Below are positions 1 through 11,491 of a DNA stretch of 64,000 nt, in pieces (the stretch's first letter is position 1; the number at the start of each line of letters is the position of its first letter). Origin of the DNA: Obelidium mucronatum (lineage: Eukaryota > Chytridiomycota > Chytridiomycetes > Chytridiales > Chytriomycetaceae); assembly GCA_025765595.1 (NCBI GenBank), contig JAIVFH010000057.1, forward strand, positions 160,958 to 224,957, read 5' to 3'. A model generated the notes under the pieces. It was not told where the DNA came from and ran no database searches. It saw nothing but the letters and a program-made list of their open reading frames with translations. The position numbers were made by a program, and so were the translations under genes.

Positions 1-1848
1 GAACATTTCGGGCTTCGGTTTCGTCATTGCATGGAGAACTTTCTTTGGTTGCCCCAGCCCTCTCTTTTCTTTTTCAGAAAACTTTTGGAACTGTTGCAGA
101 GTATCACCAACTGGGTCACAGGTATTGAGGTCCATTGCTGAAGTCCTGTCAAAAGCTGTCAAAATTGACTCCACTAAAGAAAAGAAAAACGAGCGACATA
201 CAGAAGGTACACGCAGTTTGTTGAACAAGTCACCCCTGCGATCTGTGCTAGATTTTGCAGCAGCGCTGGGAGCAGACTTCTGTTCAGTCTGTCCAGAAGC
301 GGATGTTCCAAGTTTTCCAGCACCTGGAGAAACACGTCCAGAAGAAGATCTTGATCCACTCGCACCAGCCGGTGCTCGGTTAGGAGATGGAGACTTTGCT
401 CGTTGCGAGGTTGGGGACTTTGATCGTTGCGAAACAGGTTCAGGAATAGCCATTGGCTTTGTGGACGCAGGGGCCGTTTGCAAAGCCTGGTATTTTTCAG
501 TGTCCTTTTTGACGGTACTCGTTGCAACAGCAATCTCGGGCTTTTTGGTTGCTGATGAGGATGTAGCCGCACCTGTTGTTCGAGCTCGCGCACCAGGCGG
601 AACATACGCATTTTCAGGCTTATCCGACTTTCGAAGAACAGATGAGTATTTGTCTTCCTCGTTGACGTCTTCATTTCCAGTACTGATGTTCCGTTCTTCC
701 AGCAAATGGGCATTGTCAGTCTGAAGGAGCAAAACATAAGGAACAGGTTTGTAAAAAATAGTAGCAACTCTACAAACATTGCCGAATCCAGCTTCAATTT
801 CCCGCGCAAGACGTGCTGCCTCTGCTTCCTTGCGTTTGAAATTCGGATCACTTTTATCAATAACCGTTGTGTACATTTCTTCCTTGAAATCCGTCTGAAC
901 GCCAAACAAAGACTCATTGGTTGCAAACTGGTCCCACTTTTCGCCTGTCAATCCATTCTCCAAATTCATGGTATCATCCACGTTATCCGTTGTCCACTGT
1001 ACCAGTTCACGTTCACGACCAAATTCGCCAACACGTGCGCCGATAGCAGAATCGGTTTGAAACCCACCTGAGAAGATCGTTCTTAAGTAAAAACTGCGGA
1101 GAACTTCACAGTCTTTTTTTAAAATGTGGATTTACCTTTGTTGCCAGATTCTGGCTTGACTTCGGCAATTTCGAGACCAGAAACTGACAAGGAAACCAAA
1201 TCTTTTGGAAGAATAATCAAGGAAGTAATGACATGAGGCGCAGGCTTTCCATCAATTATTTGACGAGCGAGTCCGAGGGCAATCCCTAAATCGGGAGAGG
1301 CGGTTGCTGTATGCAAAATGCCCTCGTATTGGAGATTGCCCTTTATAACGGCAGTGACTTTGGTACCCTATAGAAATTTTGATCCAGAATCAAACCGCGT
1401 CTTTGGCAAAAACACAGTCCGTACCACCATATGCATGAGTAGAAAATAAATTCGATCCAATTGCTCGTTTTGTGGAGAAGACTGAGCAGGAGCTGGTCCA
1501 TTTTGACTTAAAGCTGAAGAGGGTCTGGAATCCGTACTTTTCAAAGACGCGGGTGGTCCATTGCCCCATTTTCCCTTACTATATACCATGAATAATATCC
1601 GTTAGAGGTTTGAAGGATGTTGCTTCTTGGAGAAGGAATACCTGGCGACATCATTTGTGACAGGTGCTGAAGAACCAGCATAGCCTCCTCGACCACCACC
1701 GCCGTAATTTCCGCCACCGTTATTATTATTTCCCCCGCGATATCCTCCTCGCCCGCCTCCTCTCCCTCCACGGTAGGGTTGTTGCTGTTGGGGTTGGCCA
1801 GAACCGTTTCTGTTTCCGCCTCCGCTTCCGGTACCGCTACTCATCATG
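1..1848 (-). CDS. Ataxin-2 / Pbp1-like RNA-associated protein (3' part outside window)
   Basis: Minus-strand multi-exon gene starting at the ATG pair at 1843-1848. The N-terminus is an RGG/GGN-rich stretch (about 1660-1845). An Lsm-type segment follows: 1444-1475 encodes NEQLDRIYFLLMHMVVRTV, and about 1119-1365 encodes GTKVTAVIKGNLQYEGILH and then a conserved strand region. An LsmAD-like segment at about 790-1050 includes FGVQTDFKEEMYTT and KRKEAEAARLAREIE. A long Ser/Pro/Ala-rich disordered part runs to the left edge. Lsm followed by LsmAD is the signature of ataxin-2/Pbp1, which acts with poly(A)-binding protein in mRNA stability and stress granules. The C-terminal PAM2 region would lie outside the window. 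Introns at about 1370-1380 and 1080-1130 are inferred from frame changes. Family call is firm; exact splicing is not. Confidence 0.8.
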
Positions 1849-2039
1849 AAGCAATCAAACCAAAAAAGTTTACTAAAGAACTGCAAGAACAAGGCAAATG
1901 AGTGAACACCACTTGAAATCAACAAACACCAAAAACCTTTCACAAATTAAGACGAAACCAACGACAAAGTTTCTTGGGAAATAAAAGCGCTGCGAGTGAT
2001 AAAGAATCGCAGATCTAATTGTTTTGTTGTTGTTATTTT

Positions 2040-2428
2040 AATAGTTGCTTCTGTGAGCGTGGGTTTTGCTTGAAGGGTTGGCTGATATCTGCACCAAAGC
2101 CAAGCCAGTCCAGCTCCAGTGGCCACATCTCCAATCTCTCATTAAATACGAGTGCCTCTTGGATTAGATTCAGTCCTCAGTGCGCCTGGCTGAGTCCATC
2201 TTCAACATCATTGAAATGCCTCCAACGAGCTTCAGCACTTCTTCTGGCGTTCTTCCATTGTCTTCAACTCCATTGACCCATAGCATCGGATTCAGCCGGT
2301 TCTTTGAAATATGCGCACCTGCCAGTGACACTCAAGTTGATGGTCTTTGCGAAAAATTTCTTGCCAATGCTGTTATAATAAAATCAATGAACTTTGCTTT
2401 TATTGATACTGTCAAACCAGCTTTCAAT
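2040..2428 (-). other. Coding-like stretch of unknown identity, frame-interrupted
   Basis: Directly downstream of the P4-ATPase stop, the minus strand reads as protein-like pieces in changing frames. One (about 2172-2310) contains NRLNPMLWVNGVEDNGRTPE and EEVLKLVGGISMM. The next (2040-2165) contains NLIQEALVFNERLEMW and ends in a stop at about 2040. They would join if one base were lost near 2170. I do not recognise the family. It may be a small gene with an indel, an unresolved intron structure, or a remnant. Confidence 0.25.
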
Positions 2429-5400
2429 CCATAATTTTAGTGTATGATGGAGGATTCAACCTTCGGTTCACTAACTTCATGACATACAGTGGTAAACTGC
2501 TCACCGCTGTTATCACCAGAACTTTCCAACAAAAGTTCCAAGTCAAGATGAACGTCATATCTTAATTTAAATTTAAAATCATTTTTTTTTAGTCTTCAAT
2601 ATTATGAGGAGGCAGAGGAGAGAAGGGAGATTACCAAAATCAGTCGTCAGCACCCACATGCTTGCAATATATACAACAACAGTCAGCAGCTCACTATACA
2701 CCATCCATCGATGCCAAGTGTGGATTTCAAAAGCCACCATCAAAAGCTCATTGAAAATTAAAGAAGTGAAGGATATGGACACAATGTTCACAAATTCGTT
2801 TTCAAAGAGCATCAGACTGAGCAGCATAATCGCCCCGCCTTGATAAACACTGATAGTTAACCACGTGAAAAAAGTGCGATAGGAAAGCGATCGACCCTAT
2901 TTAACTTTTTTTAAGCCACGATAAATCACCATTAATGACATCCACACCTTCCGCAGGTCTTTATAAAGTTCAGGATACAACAGCGCCATGTCTTCCGACA
3001 AGTCTCGATCAAGTACCAGAGAAAATACGGGAGCCATTGTAAATGCGGTGGCATATCCCACCAACAATAAACCCTGGATGATGGATTTAAATGCCATTTT
3101 TTGAAAGCAATCAGCCGAACCTGATATAGCGGGATGGGCGCATAGTAAAAGATTGCAGAAAAAACTGCTTGCATCACTGATATGATAAGGCCTCTATGGA
3201 AAACAAACTGGCTCAACTTTGCAGATCGCTTGTCTAAACCGAAAAGTCAGAACACATGGTATGCTTGAAAAAATAAATCTCACAGCTATTCCTTCCATGC
3301 CATAATAGCAATTTAGTTAAATAACTAAACTGTGTCACAGAAAAGTCTGCCGCCAAAGATGCCTGCTTTCCTTCTTTTCCAACAATTCCAACACCAACAT
3401 CTGCGGCCTGGATCATACTGACATCATTTCCACCATCACCAATTGCACAAACTCGCCCTTTTGTGGTTGAGGCACGAATTAAGTTTGTCATCTCAGCCTT
3501 TTGAGTTGGAGAACAGCGACAGCAAATGACCACAGACAATAGTAAGGCAGTTGATATAAATGCGGCTCGATGATGTGTAGTGAACGTATGCAGAGACTCT
3601 CCATCAATAATCAGCGCCAAATCAGTTCGATTCCTCAAAAGATCCAATTCGTCCAAGGCTTGAATTGGGTCCGTCACTTATGGGTTGATAACAATGTCAG
3701 CTTAAAGATCACTTCCAGTGAGACCACCTTTCTAGTTACCTTTGGAAATAATATGAATTCCTTGATTCCTTGCAACAAGCTTACTGCTTACAGCAATACA
3801 TTGAGCAGTTTCAATCTTATCACCAGTCAACATCCAAATCTTCAATCCAGCATTCCTCAAGAGCTCCAGAGTAATCTTGACATCATCCTGTAACTTATCT
3901 TCAACACCCGTCAATCCAAGTAACTCTAAATCCCGTTCGATTAACTTCATGGCCCCTTTCACCTTGTCAACGCGGTTACTGGATACATCCACCATGGCAG
4001 CCATATACATCTTTGCAAAATGTGAGTATTCATCTTCAGTCAACCTTCTTCGCGCGACAACCAGTGTACGGAGTCCTTCGCGAGCCATAGTTCCCGCATT
4101 CTTCGTCCAGCCAGTCGTTGTATCTGACAAGCGAAGACATGACCCCGTCAGCGCCCTTCACAAGAAACCAAATCTCGTTTGTAACTTCGTCACGGACGAT
4201 AATTCCCCATTCGCTTCGATTCACTTGTGAATGGAAAAGTTTGAAGGATTTTGAAGGATAGAGTCCGTGCTCGTGGGTGCGAATCTGATTGTTGAAATGG
4301 GTTCGCTGAATAGGAGGTTGGTGATACAAGTTGCTGGTGCAACTGGGAGTGTTGGTTCCATTCATTCGTTACTGTTGGTAGATTGAATTGAGTCGAGTTC
4401 GAGTCGGATATGTGTCAATGAACGCTGCCGAAGTTGGAGACCAACTTGAGCTGTCCATTTGACAATCGCCACTTCGTCCGGTGATGAAGCTTGGTACTCA
4501 ACTTCTTTTCCATCGTCTGAAAAAACCGGAGTAACCTAATTTTCATGTTAAGTTTCTTTTTTAAAGCCAAAAAAAAACCTCCATCACTGAGCGAGAAACT
4601 TACATTGTGACATAATCCAAGCGCAAAAACAATATCCCTTACACGAGTACCGATATCTCTACTTCGTGCACCAGCACCAGCAGCTGAGCTGTTACCCCCA
4701 CTGGGAAGTGTATTGCCTGCAGTCAATCCACCTCGGACGACTCGTCGCACCTCCTCCATTCCTTCTTCACCGGCAAAGGCCATTGTTCCCATATGAAGCT
4801 TCTTCAATTCCATTTCATTTCTCGTCAAAGTTCCAGTTTTGTCGGTCAATAAATAACCAACTCGACCCAACTCCTCAGGAATTGTACTCGTTCTCACAAT
4901 AGTTCCTTTGATGTCACTGTCACCCATAATTTGGTGCGAATAGACAGTCTTTCCCATATCCAAATTCACGCGCAAAGAAATCGGGATAATTGAGCTGAAA
5001 AGGATCAGAAATCGGAACGCTGTGATGTACCACGTTCCCTTTAGACCATCCAGGAATACCAGCAGGAACGCAAGGAGCAGCGAAACGAATGCAAGAATTT
5101 TGGATAGTCGGTTGATTTCGAGGTCGAGTAGACCCACTTTGTTTGCAGGGAAGGATGTATTCATTACTGCACGGGTTTCACAACCAGTGTAAACGATGAA
5201 TCCAACGGCGGTCCCAGACGCGAGAACTGTGTTGCTCCAAAGTGTGTTTTCGATTGTGAGAGGATCCGAATGATTCTACGAGTGGGTTATACTTAAAAAT
5301 CGTACATTCAAGAAGGCGTTTACTACCCCATTCATATGAGTCGTGAAGTTTCCAAGAAAAGTGTGAATATCCTTTGTTGGCCTTTCGGCTTTCAAAAAAA

Positions 5401-6657
5401 AGGGGATCGTCAGGATACGGTAAAAGAATAAGAAATCTCGAACCATAAACAGATGCATTTAAATCGAGGAGCGAATCGTTACTCGGCAGCCGCTGGCATG
5501 AGGGTACGGCAATTCTGCATTTCTCGGTAAAAAATAGTATAAATAGTCTTGTGTCTGAAATACCTCATTTTCCAATCAGTTTCGCCATCAAGTTGATCTG
5601 TTCGAATAAAACACGCTCCACCATCTTCGGTGGTTCTCAAGAGAATGCAATCGGCAGGTACCTCAAAAAATACATAGAATGTCAATACGTTGCGAAATAA
5701 TGAAGTCCCTCACCCTCTGATCTTTATGGATAATGACGAAGTCACCAACACTCAAGTCTGCACTTCTGACCCATTCTGCATCACTTTCGCCGAGATTTTC
5801 ATCACGGTTTAGGCATGAGAGCCGCTGATACATTGCCGAATTCGCTTCCGCATCACGCTTCATTCGTTCGTAATCATCAGCAGCCTCTTTCCCCAGGGTG
5901 ACCAACAGAACAAAAACTAATGGCGCAACATAGGAAAACAAGAGACCGATTTTCAAGGCGGGTATGAACTGAGACAGTGCGATCAAGAGAAAGTACAGAT
6001 TGAAAAAGAACTTGAACTTGAAACACATGCGAGAATGAGAATCAAGCCCATAACAGCAAAGAAAAAATAGAATAGCTTTTGAGACGATACCTGCTCATAT
6101 AAAACCACCGGGAAGGAATGATATAATGTTGTACTTCTGATTTTTGACAATATTTGCTGGGTATTTCCGTTGTGTAATCTAGAACCACGACCAAACGATC
6201 AAATTCAGAGCAATATATAACTGAACGGAGAGTAGTAACGGTCGAGAGGAGATGACAGAATTCCATTTAACATGATACACATTCACTTCCACGTCACCCA
6301 CTCCAAACCCACAAACAACACCCAAAGATGCATCCAATCAATGATGACTGATAGAATTCGTACCCTTGTTGAGAGGAATCGTCCTGCCGCCTGTCGAAAC
6401 TTTTTCGCGCCAAAGGCGTCTTTGACGGTGCGCCAGACTGAGAGCAGACTAAGCTTCCGGCGCGCCGGCTTTCGCAGCGTCCGGCGCTGCGCCGAGTCGG
6501 TCGAAGCGACGGACGGCGCCGGCGAAACGCAAGCGTCGCCCCTGTTTGTGGGCGACGTACTCCGGCGCCGAAACTGCGGCGTCGCCGGCTCCGCGGCGTC
6601 GGCGCCGTCGCCGTGGGAGAGCGGCGCGTACGGCCGCAGTGGCGTCAGCGGGATCAT
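2428..6657 (-). CDS. NEO1: P4-ATPase phospholipid flippase, NEO1/ATP9 type
   Basis: Minus-strand multi-exon gene from the ATG at 6655-6657 ([12 protein letters not shown]) to a stop near 2428. It shows [19 protein letters not shown] (M1-M2), [11 protein letters not shown] (actuator domain, about 5575), [12 protein letters not shown] (M4, about 4965), the phosphorylated-Asp motif DKTGTLT (about 4830-4850), [12 protein letters not shown] (about 3825), [16 protein letters not shown] (about 3410-3455), and a C-terminus ending [18 protein letters not shown] (about 2435-2490). [12 protein letters not shown] and the LNPPSY-type tail point to the NEO1/ATP9 branch, which acts in Golgi/endosomal membranes without a Cdc50 partner. 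Several introns are placed only from frame changes. The first exon (6380-6657) is strikingly GC-rich. Repeat copy A ends 73 bp upstream of the start codon. Confidence 0.87.
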
Positions 6658-6730
6658 TCGCTGAGTCGAAGATTTGGTGTTGCGGTCAACAATATTTATG
6701 TGAATCAAACCACTCAAGAAAAGAGAACGC

Positions 6731-9252
6731 AATTATCAGCGCAACTCGCTGGTCAAGTTTTCTTGTATTGTTTTATTATTAAAAAAAAAAGGGATCACGA
6801 CACCACGAGCAACGCCTCCAAGTGCCAAACCCATCATTAAAACTCCAAAAAGACGTAAAAAGAAGCCGACCCAAATAAAAATAATGAAAGACGATAACAT
6901 AACAGATACTGTTTCTCAACCTGCACAGATGTGTGAAAGTTAATAAACTGGAATGCCATGTTCTTAAAAAAAGACTACGAACCAGGAACTTGCTGCTACT
7001 AAAATGTCGTTCCTCTTAATATTATCCTGACGCGATCTCAAAGACAGATGAATGGATCCTTTGATAGTTGACTTGAGAGAATCTAAAAAAAAATACGTCA
7101 ATGGAACGATCAAAGGCATCAAGGGAATACTAAACTAATATATCGCTCACTTTTTCACTCGATAACGGGCCATCTAATTCGCGGCAATATTTGTTTGGCG
7201 ATCATTGCATCCCTCGGCTGTTTGGACAGTAAGAATGGATCGTTAGAAAATGCCCACATTACGGTGATACACCTTCAATAAAATACTTTCACCAGTGGGG
7301 ATGTGGTATTGAGACTGAGCTACTTCTAAAAGAAAAACATGAGTAGCAGTATATGACAAGTCATATCCTGGATACTTAGCTGAAAAACTTGTTGAATATC
7401 GCTACCTCTTCCTTAAGAACGCCACCTAAATCACGACAACATTGTTAGCGATCGCTGCCATCCCTTTTAACCGTTACAGTAAGAATGGATCGTTAGTAAA
7501 TGCCCCTGAACCCACATACAAACACCCCACTCAATATTTTTGGTATTTTTGTCTTATTTTAATTTTTTTGGTATTTTTTTGAAGTTTTTTGATGGTGATG
7601 GCTGGGTTATTGTAGGTGACGTTGGATGAATTCACTTGGCTGCCAATCGAGCAGATCGTCGCGGTTCCTTCATTGCGGCAATTCGCTTGCTTCGTCGGAC
7701 TGGAACTTTACAGCGCTTTACCAACTGGCTTGGGGACAGCAGCAGCAGCAGGAATACTAGCAGCGACATTCACAGTAACTGGGACACAAGCAGCGGCGAT
7801 GACTGGGCAAATGAGGTTAGCTCTACCGTTACCTACTTCTTACTTTTACAATCACTGCAATTGGAATGACTTTAATAATCTCCAAGGAGGTATCAGCGGG
7901 ACAGTCAGAACAGTGAAGCATGGATAGACAAGAAGGCACGGTAATCAATTTGGCACGACGGAGGTAGTGGGAGTAATGTTGTTGGTATTTTTCGTGATGA
8001 GGATGGATAGCGCCCGCAAGGCCACGTAGATGGAGAGCTGAATCCACAACCCGTTGAAGAAACTTGTTATGCCGGATCTTACGTTCTGGAATCACAGGAA
8101 CCATATAAAGGATTGACCTTCCCACCAAAGCCAAACATGGGAGTGAATTCTTTAATGACGCGTGACGGGACTGGACCTGCTGCGCGGCGTAACCGCAGAC
8201 TGGCGCGCTTCCGGTGGATGTCACTGGTCCTGAGCTCCTCGATCGAGATGGCAGGATACGTGGTCTGGGTTGATGGCGATGGTTCCATCGGGTTGGCATT
8301 GGAACCGTGGCACATGCGGGCGGATTGTAGGTGAAATAGTCGGGATTATAGTCGGGATTGGGTTTCGAAACAACAGGCGGCGGTACAAACGAAGGTTTCA
8401 TTGCAGAAGCAGCCCACATAGCCAATGAAAGTCTGTTCCTAATACTGGACCACAGGGCCTTGTACTACTGGGACTGGTACGACTACTGGTGCAATTACTA
8501 CTTTCAGGAATACATTCGGGCACTTTAAGGTTCTGGGAGCGGTGGCATTGGACGATAGAATCGAAGAGGTCCGAAGATAGAAGCCGCTTGACGACGGGCC
8601 ACTAAATGGGGAACAAAGACTTCTTCGTCAGTACAGCCAAACACTGCTCACCTGAGACAGAGGAGACGGCACAGGACGAAACGTAAGGCAGCGAGGTCCG
8701 TTTCGTCGAGGCTTCTTCCAGCCGCTGTTTGATGAAGCCCATCCACTCGGCTGTTGTGTTTGATGTTGTTGTTGGTTGTTCGTTGGGTTCGTTGGGTTCA
8801 CTGGGGGCACGGAGGCAATCATGTTCAAGTTTAAGTTGTTCATAATGGGGAGGAGAAAACGGGGGGAATGGGCGGGGTTAAGTACTTTTTTGTTGTTGTT
8901 GTCCGAATTGTCAGTTTCTCTTTGTTTTGACTAGGAGGAAAAAAAAAGCTGAGACCACAACTTCAGCGAATATCGGAGCTACGATATCGAGAGTTTTCTA
9001 GAACAGGCCTAACAAAGGAACTGCGGTTCGATCGGAGCTAGTCTTGGTTTTCCTGGACGTCTGTGGCATGAGATAGCGTTGATTGTGGCCATTTTGTGTC
9101 GTCGGAGTTTGAAATCGAATAAACGCAATCCATTGATCTAATATCCAAAGCACCCCTGATCACATATTTGGTACTGATGCATTTGTGGATCTGACACTTT
9201 TTCTACCCCCCTAAAACAGAGTATTTCGATTCCAGAGCCGACGCGTTTTCTT
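6731..9252 (-). mobile_element. Dispersed 2.5-kb repeat, copy A
   Basis: Near-identical to 38194-40706 (opposite strand) and 53754-56225 (same strand). Read on the minus strand, the 5' edge is the AGAAAACGCGTCGG region at about 9252, and the 3' edge is just past a short hairpin (GACCAGCGAGTTGCGCTGAT) at about 6735-6753. The flanks differ completely from those of the other copies, so this is a transposed or duplicated unit. No long terminal repeats, terminal inverted repeats, reverse transcriptase or transposase were seen. It lies between MFS transporter 1 and NEO1. Confidence 0.85.
7632..8843 (-). pseudogene. Broken copy of the repeat-encoded ORF (copy A)
   Basis: It starts with the same ATG and N-terminus (MNNLNLNMIASVPPV) as the intact ORF of copy B. 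An extra base near 8645 shifts the frame so that the first piece ends after about 71 codons. Later pieces (7829-8425, 8079-8315) are in other frames. Indels rather than large deletions separate it from copy B. Some could be sequence errors, but there are more of them than in copy B. Confidence 0.75.
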
Positions 9253-9422
9253 GACCATCATATCTCGTATTTTAATACCAGTTTTTAGTTGAGCAGAACA
9301 GGTCTCATTATATTTTAATTTACGAATAGATTGCTCTTATCTGAAGCGATCTTTCACTCTTTGTTGTCGCTTTTATTAATATTAGGATCATAATGTTCAA
9401 CAAGTTATGAGGTTATCCTGCA

Positions 9423-11447
9423 TTAGTCACTGACTGATTGTCTTGGCTTTCTCTGCCAAATGAATGGCACGCAAAAGAGAATCAACACCATAAACCCAAG
9501 TTGACTCAACGTCGCAGCCTTAAACCCTTCGTTAAATGCGCCCGTTAATTCCACTCTCGCAGCCAAAAACTCTTGTTCTCTCGAAGGAAACTTGGAGGCA
9601 AGCTTGGCCAACAGTTTCGAGACAGTCATGTATTGCTGATAATCAACTTCAATTCCCATCCCAGAAAGGGTTTCAGTCATTTTTTGTAAGACTGGGTTGG
9701 TATGCGCTTTGGCTAGCAGAATGTTGTCCAATATCGCACCAGTCGTCGAAACGGCCATTGTTCTATGAAAAAGCCAATCTCAGCATTCTTTTCCTACAGA
9801 TGCAAAATAAATATCTTACCCCCCAACATAGACAATACTGGCCGCCAATCCCGTACTGACGAAAAGTAAATGAGGTTCTACTGTATTTTGAAGTGCAGAA
9901 ACGCGAAGTTGCATGATCGGTTCCGCAGCCAATTCCGAGGAGAAGTAACGCAACAATTACGATAGGAAAGAGCCTGAATCCACGGTCAAGAAGGCAGTTA
10001 GAAATCATGCCTACACCCCAAAGCACTGGACCGATAATAAAAAAGGAACCATAATGTCCTGTTGTTGTTTAAGGATTATTTCCGCTGAATTATGGCCTGA
10101 TATGCAGTGGGTATCATTACCAGTTCTTGAAAACAGGGCTCCACTAACAACCGTCAACAAAATGAATCCAATCACCATCGGATACGTTCGGATTCCAGAT
10201 TCAATAGCTGAATCCCCAAACGTAAATTGGAAGAACAGAGCATTATAATAGAGACCGGAGAACAAGGCAGCACCAATACAGAATGAGATAAAAATGAACG
10301 CAAGAATACTGCTATCAACAAATACTTGTCTTGGAATCAACGGGTTCTTGATGACATTCATTTCGAGATGGACAAACGCAATCATTATCGCGATGAATCC
10401 CACCATCATAGCAATGCTCTGAATACTGTCCCATCTCCATTGGTTTCCACCGAGTTGTAAAGGAGTGTCGATTAGCACCATGGCTACAAGGAGCATCGCA
10501 GATCCCAAAAAGTCAATTTCTTGGAGGCGGCTAGGCAACCGATGCCTCCGATTTCGGTGGATAACGCAGAAATGCAATGCATACAATGATTGCAAAGAAT
10601 CCAATTGGAATATTAATATAGAAACACCTGGTTTTGGACAATATATTTAATATCAATGACATTCGTTAGGTTGATTCATACCATCTCCACGATATATGGT
10701 CTGTAAGAACACCGCCAATTCACAGGCCCCAGCAAGAAGGCTAGTCCGTACGCCATACCAAGGATTCCCAGATATTTTCCTTTGAATAAAACTGTTACAA
10801 ACAGCGTATATCTCGTCAACAAAAGCACCAACCCACCTCGCTCCTTCGCAGTGCAAATCTCTGATACAATAATGTTGACCAAAGTTGCCATTCCACCTGC
10901 CCCAAATCCGGTTATAACTCTTCCAAGAATCAACATCAACATTGATTGTGAAATAGCACTCATCAACGACCCGATTTCGAACAAAACCAACGCAAACACG
11001 AGAATCCATTTACAGCCAAAGAGATGCGCCAGTTTTCCAAAAACCTGGAGTTTATTGTGATTGATATATTGAGTCCATAAATTTAATGTAAAATCACCCA
11101 GTTTGTGGCTGGTTGTCCAGCCACAAAAACATAGACACACTTACAATTCCAACAGGAGCTGCAGCAAGCGTATAGGCACTGCCGACCCACGGAAGGAGTT
11201 CTTGGTGCCCCAAGTCTGTAAAGATCTCTTGCAGCGCTGGACCGACGATCGAGGTGTCAAGAGGTGCAACAAACATAGCAAGGAAGAGGGAGAAGAAGAC
11301 AAGAGCGAATTCGATGCGGGACAAGGACACGGCTGGTTTATCAGCTTCGCCGTCATCTTCAATGTCAGCGAGAGCAGGCGTTGCTGATTTGCTGATGCCA
11401 ATTGTGGGTTCAAGTTTGGGTTCAATTGGTATGATTTTTGCCACCAT
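9423..11447 (-). CDS. MFS multidrug transporter, DHA2 type (paralog 1)
   Basis: Minus-strand multi-exon gene starting MVAKIIPIEPKLEP at 11447. TM1 carries PLDTSIVGPALQEIF, equivalent to the LDxTIV motif of 14-helix DHA2 drug:H+ antiporters. Motif-A-like FGKLAHLFGCKW, GRVITGFGAGGM and GKYLGILGMAYGLAFLLGP follow, then further helices and a C-terminal helix ending FCVPFIWQRK before the stop at 9423. Introns near 11040-11150, 10790-10850, 10640-10680, 10030-10100 and 9765-9820 are inferred from frames. Two single extra bases break the frame: AATT at 10717-10720, where GPVIGGVLTDHISWRW is expected, and near 10539. Tandem duplicate of the next gene. Plasma-membrane export of small molecules is the family expectation; the substrate cannot be told. 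Confidence 0.8.
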
Positions 11448-11491
11448 TTTAATTATAAACTTATTTATTAATTAAGTCCTTATCGCATTGA

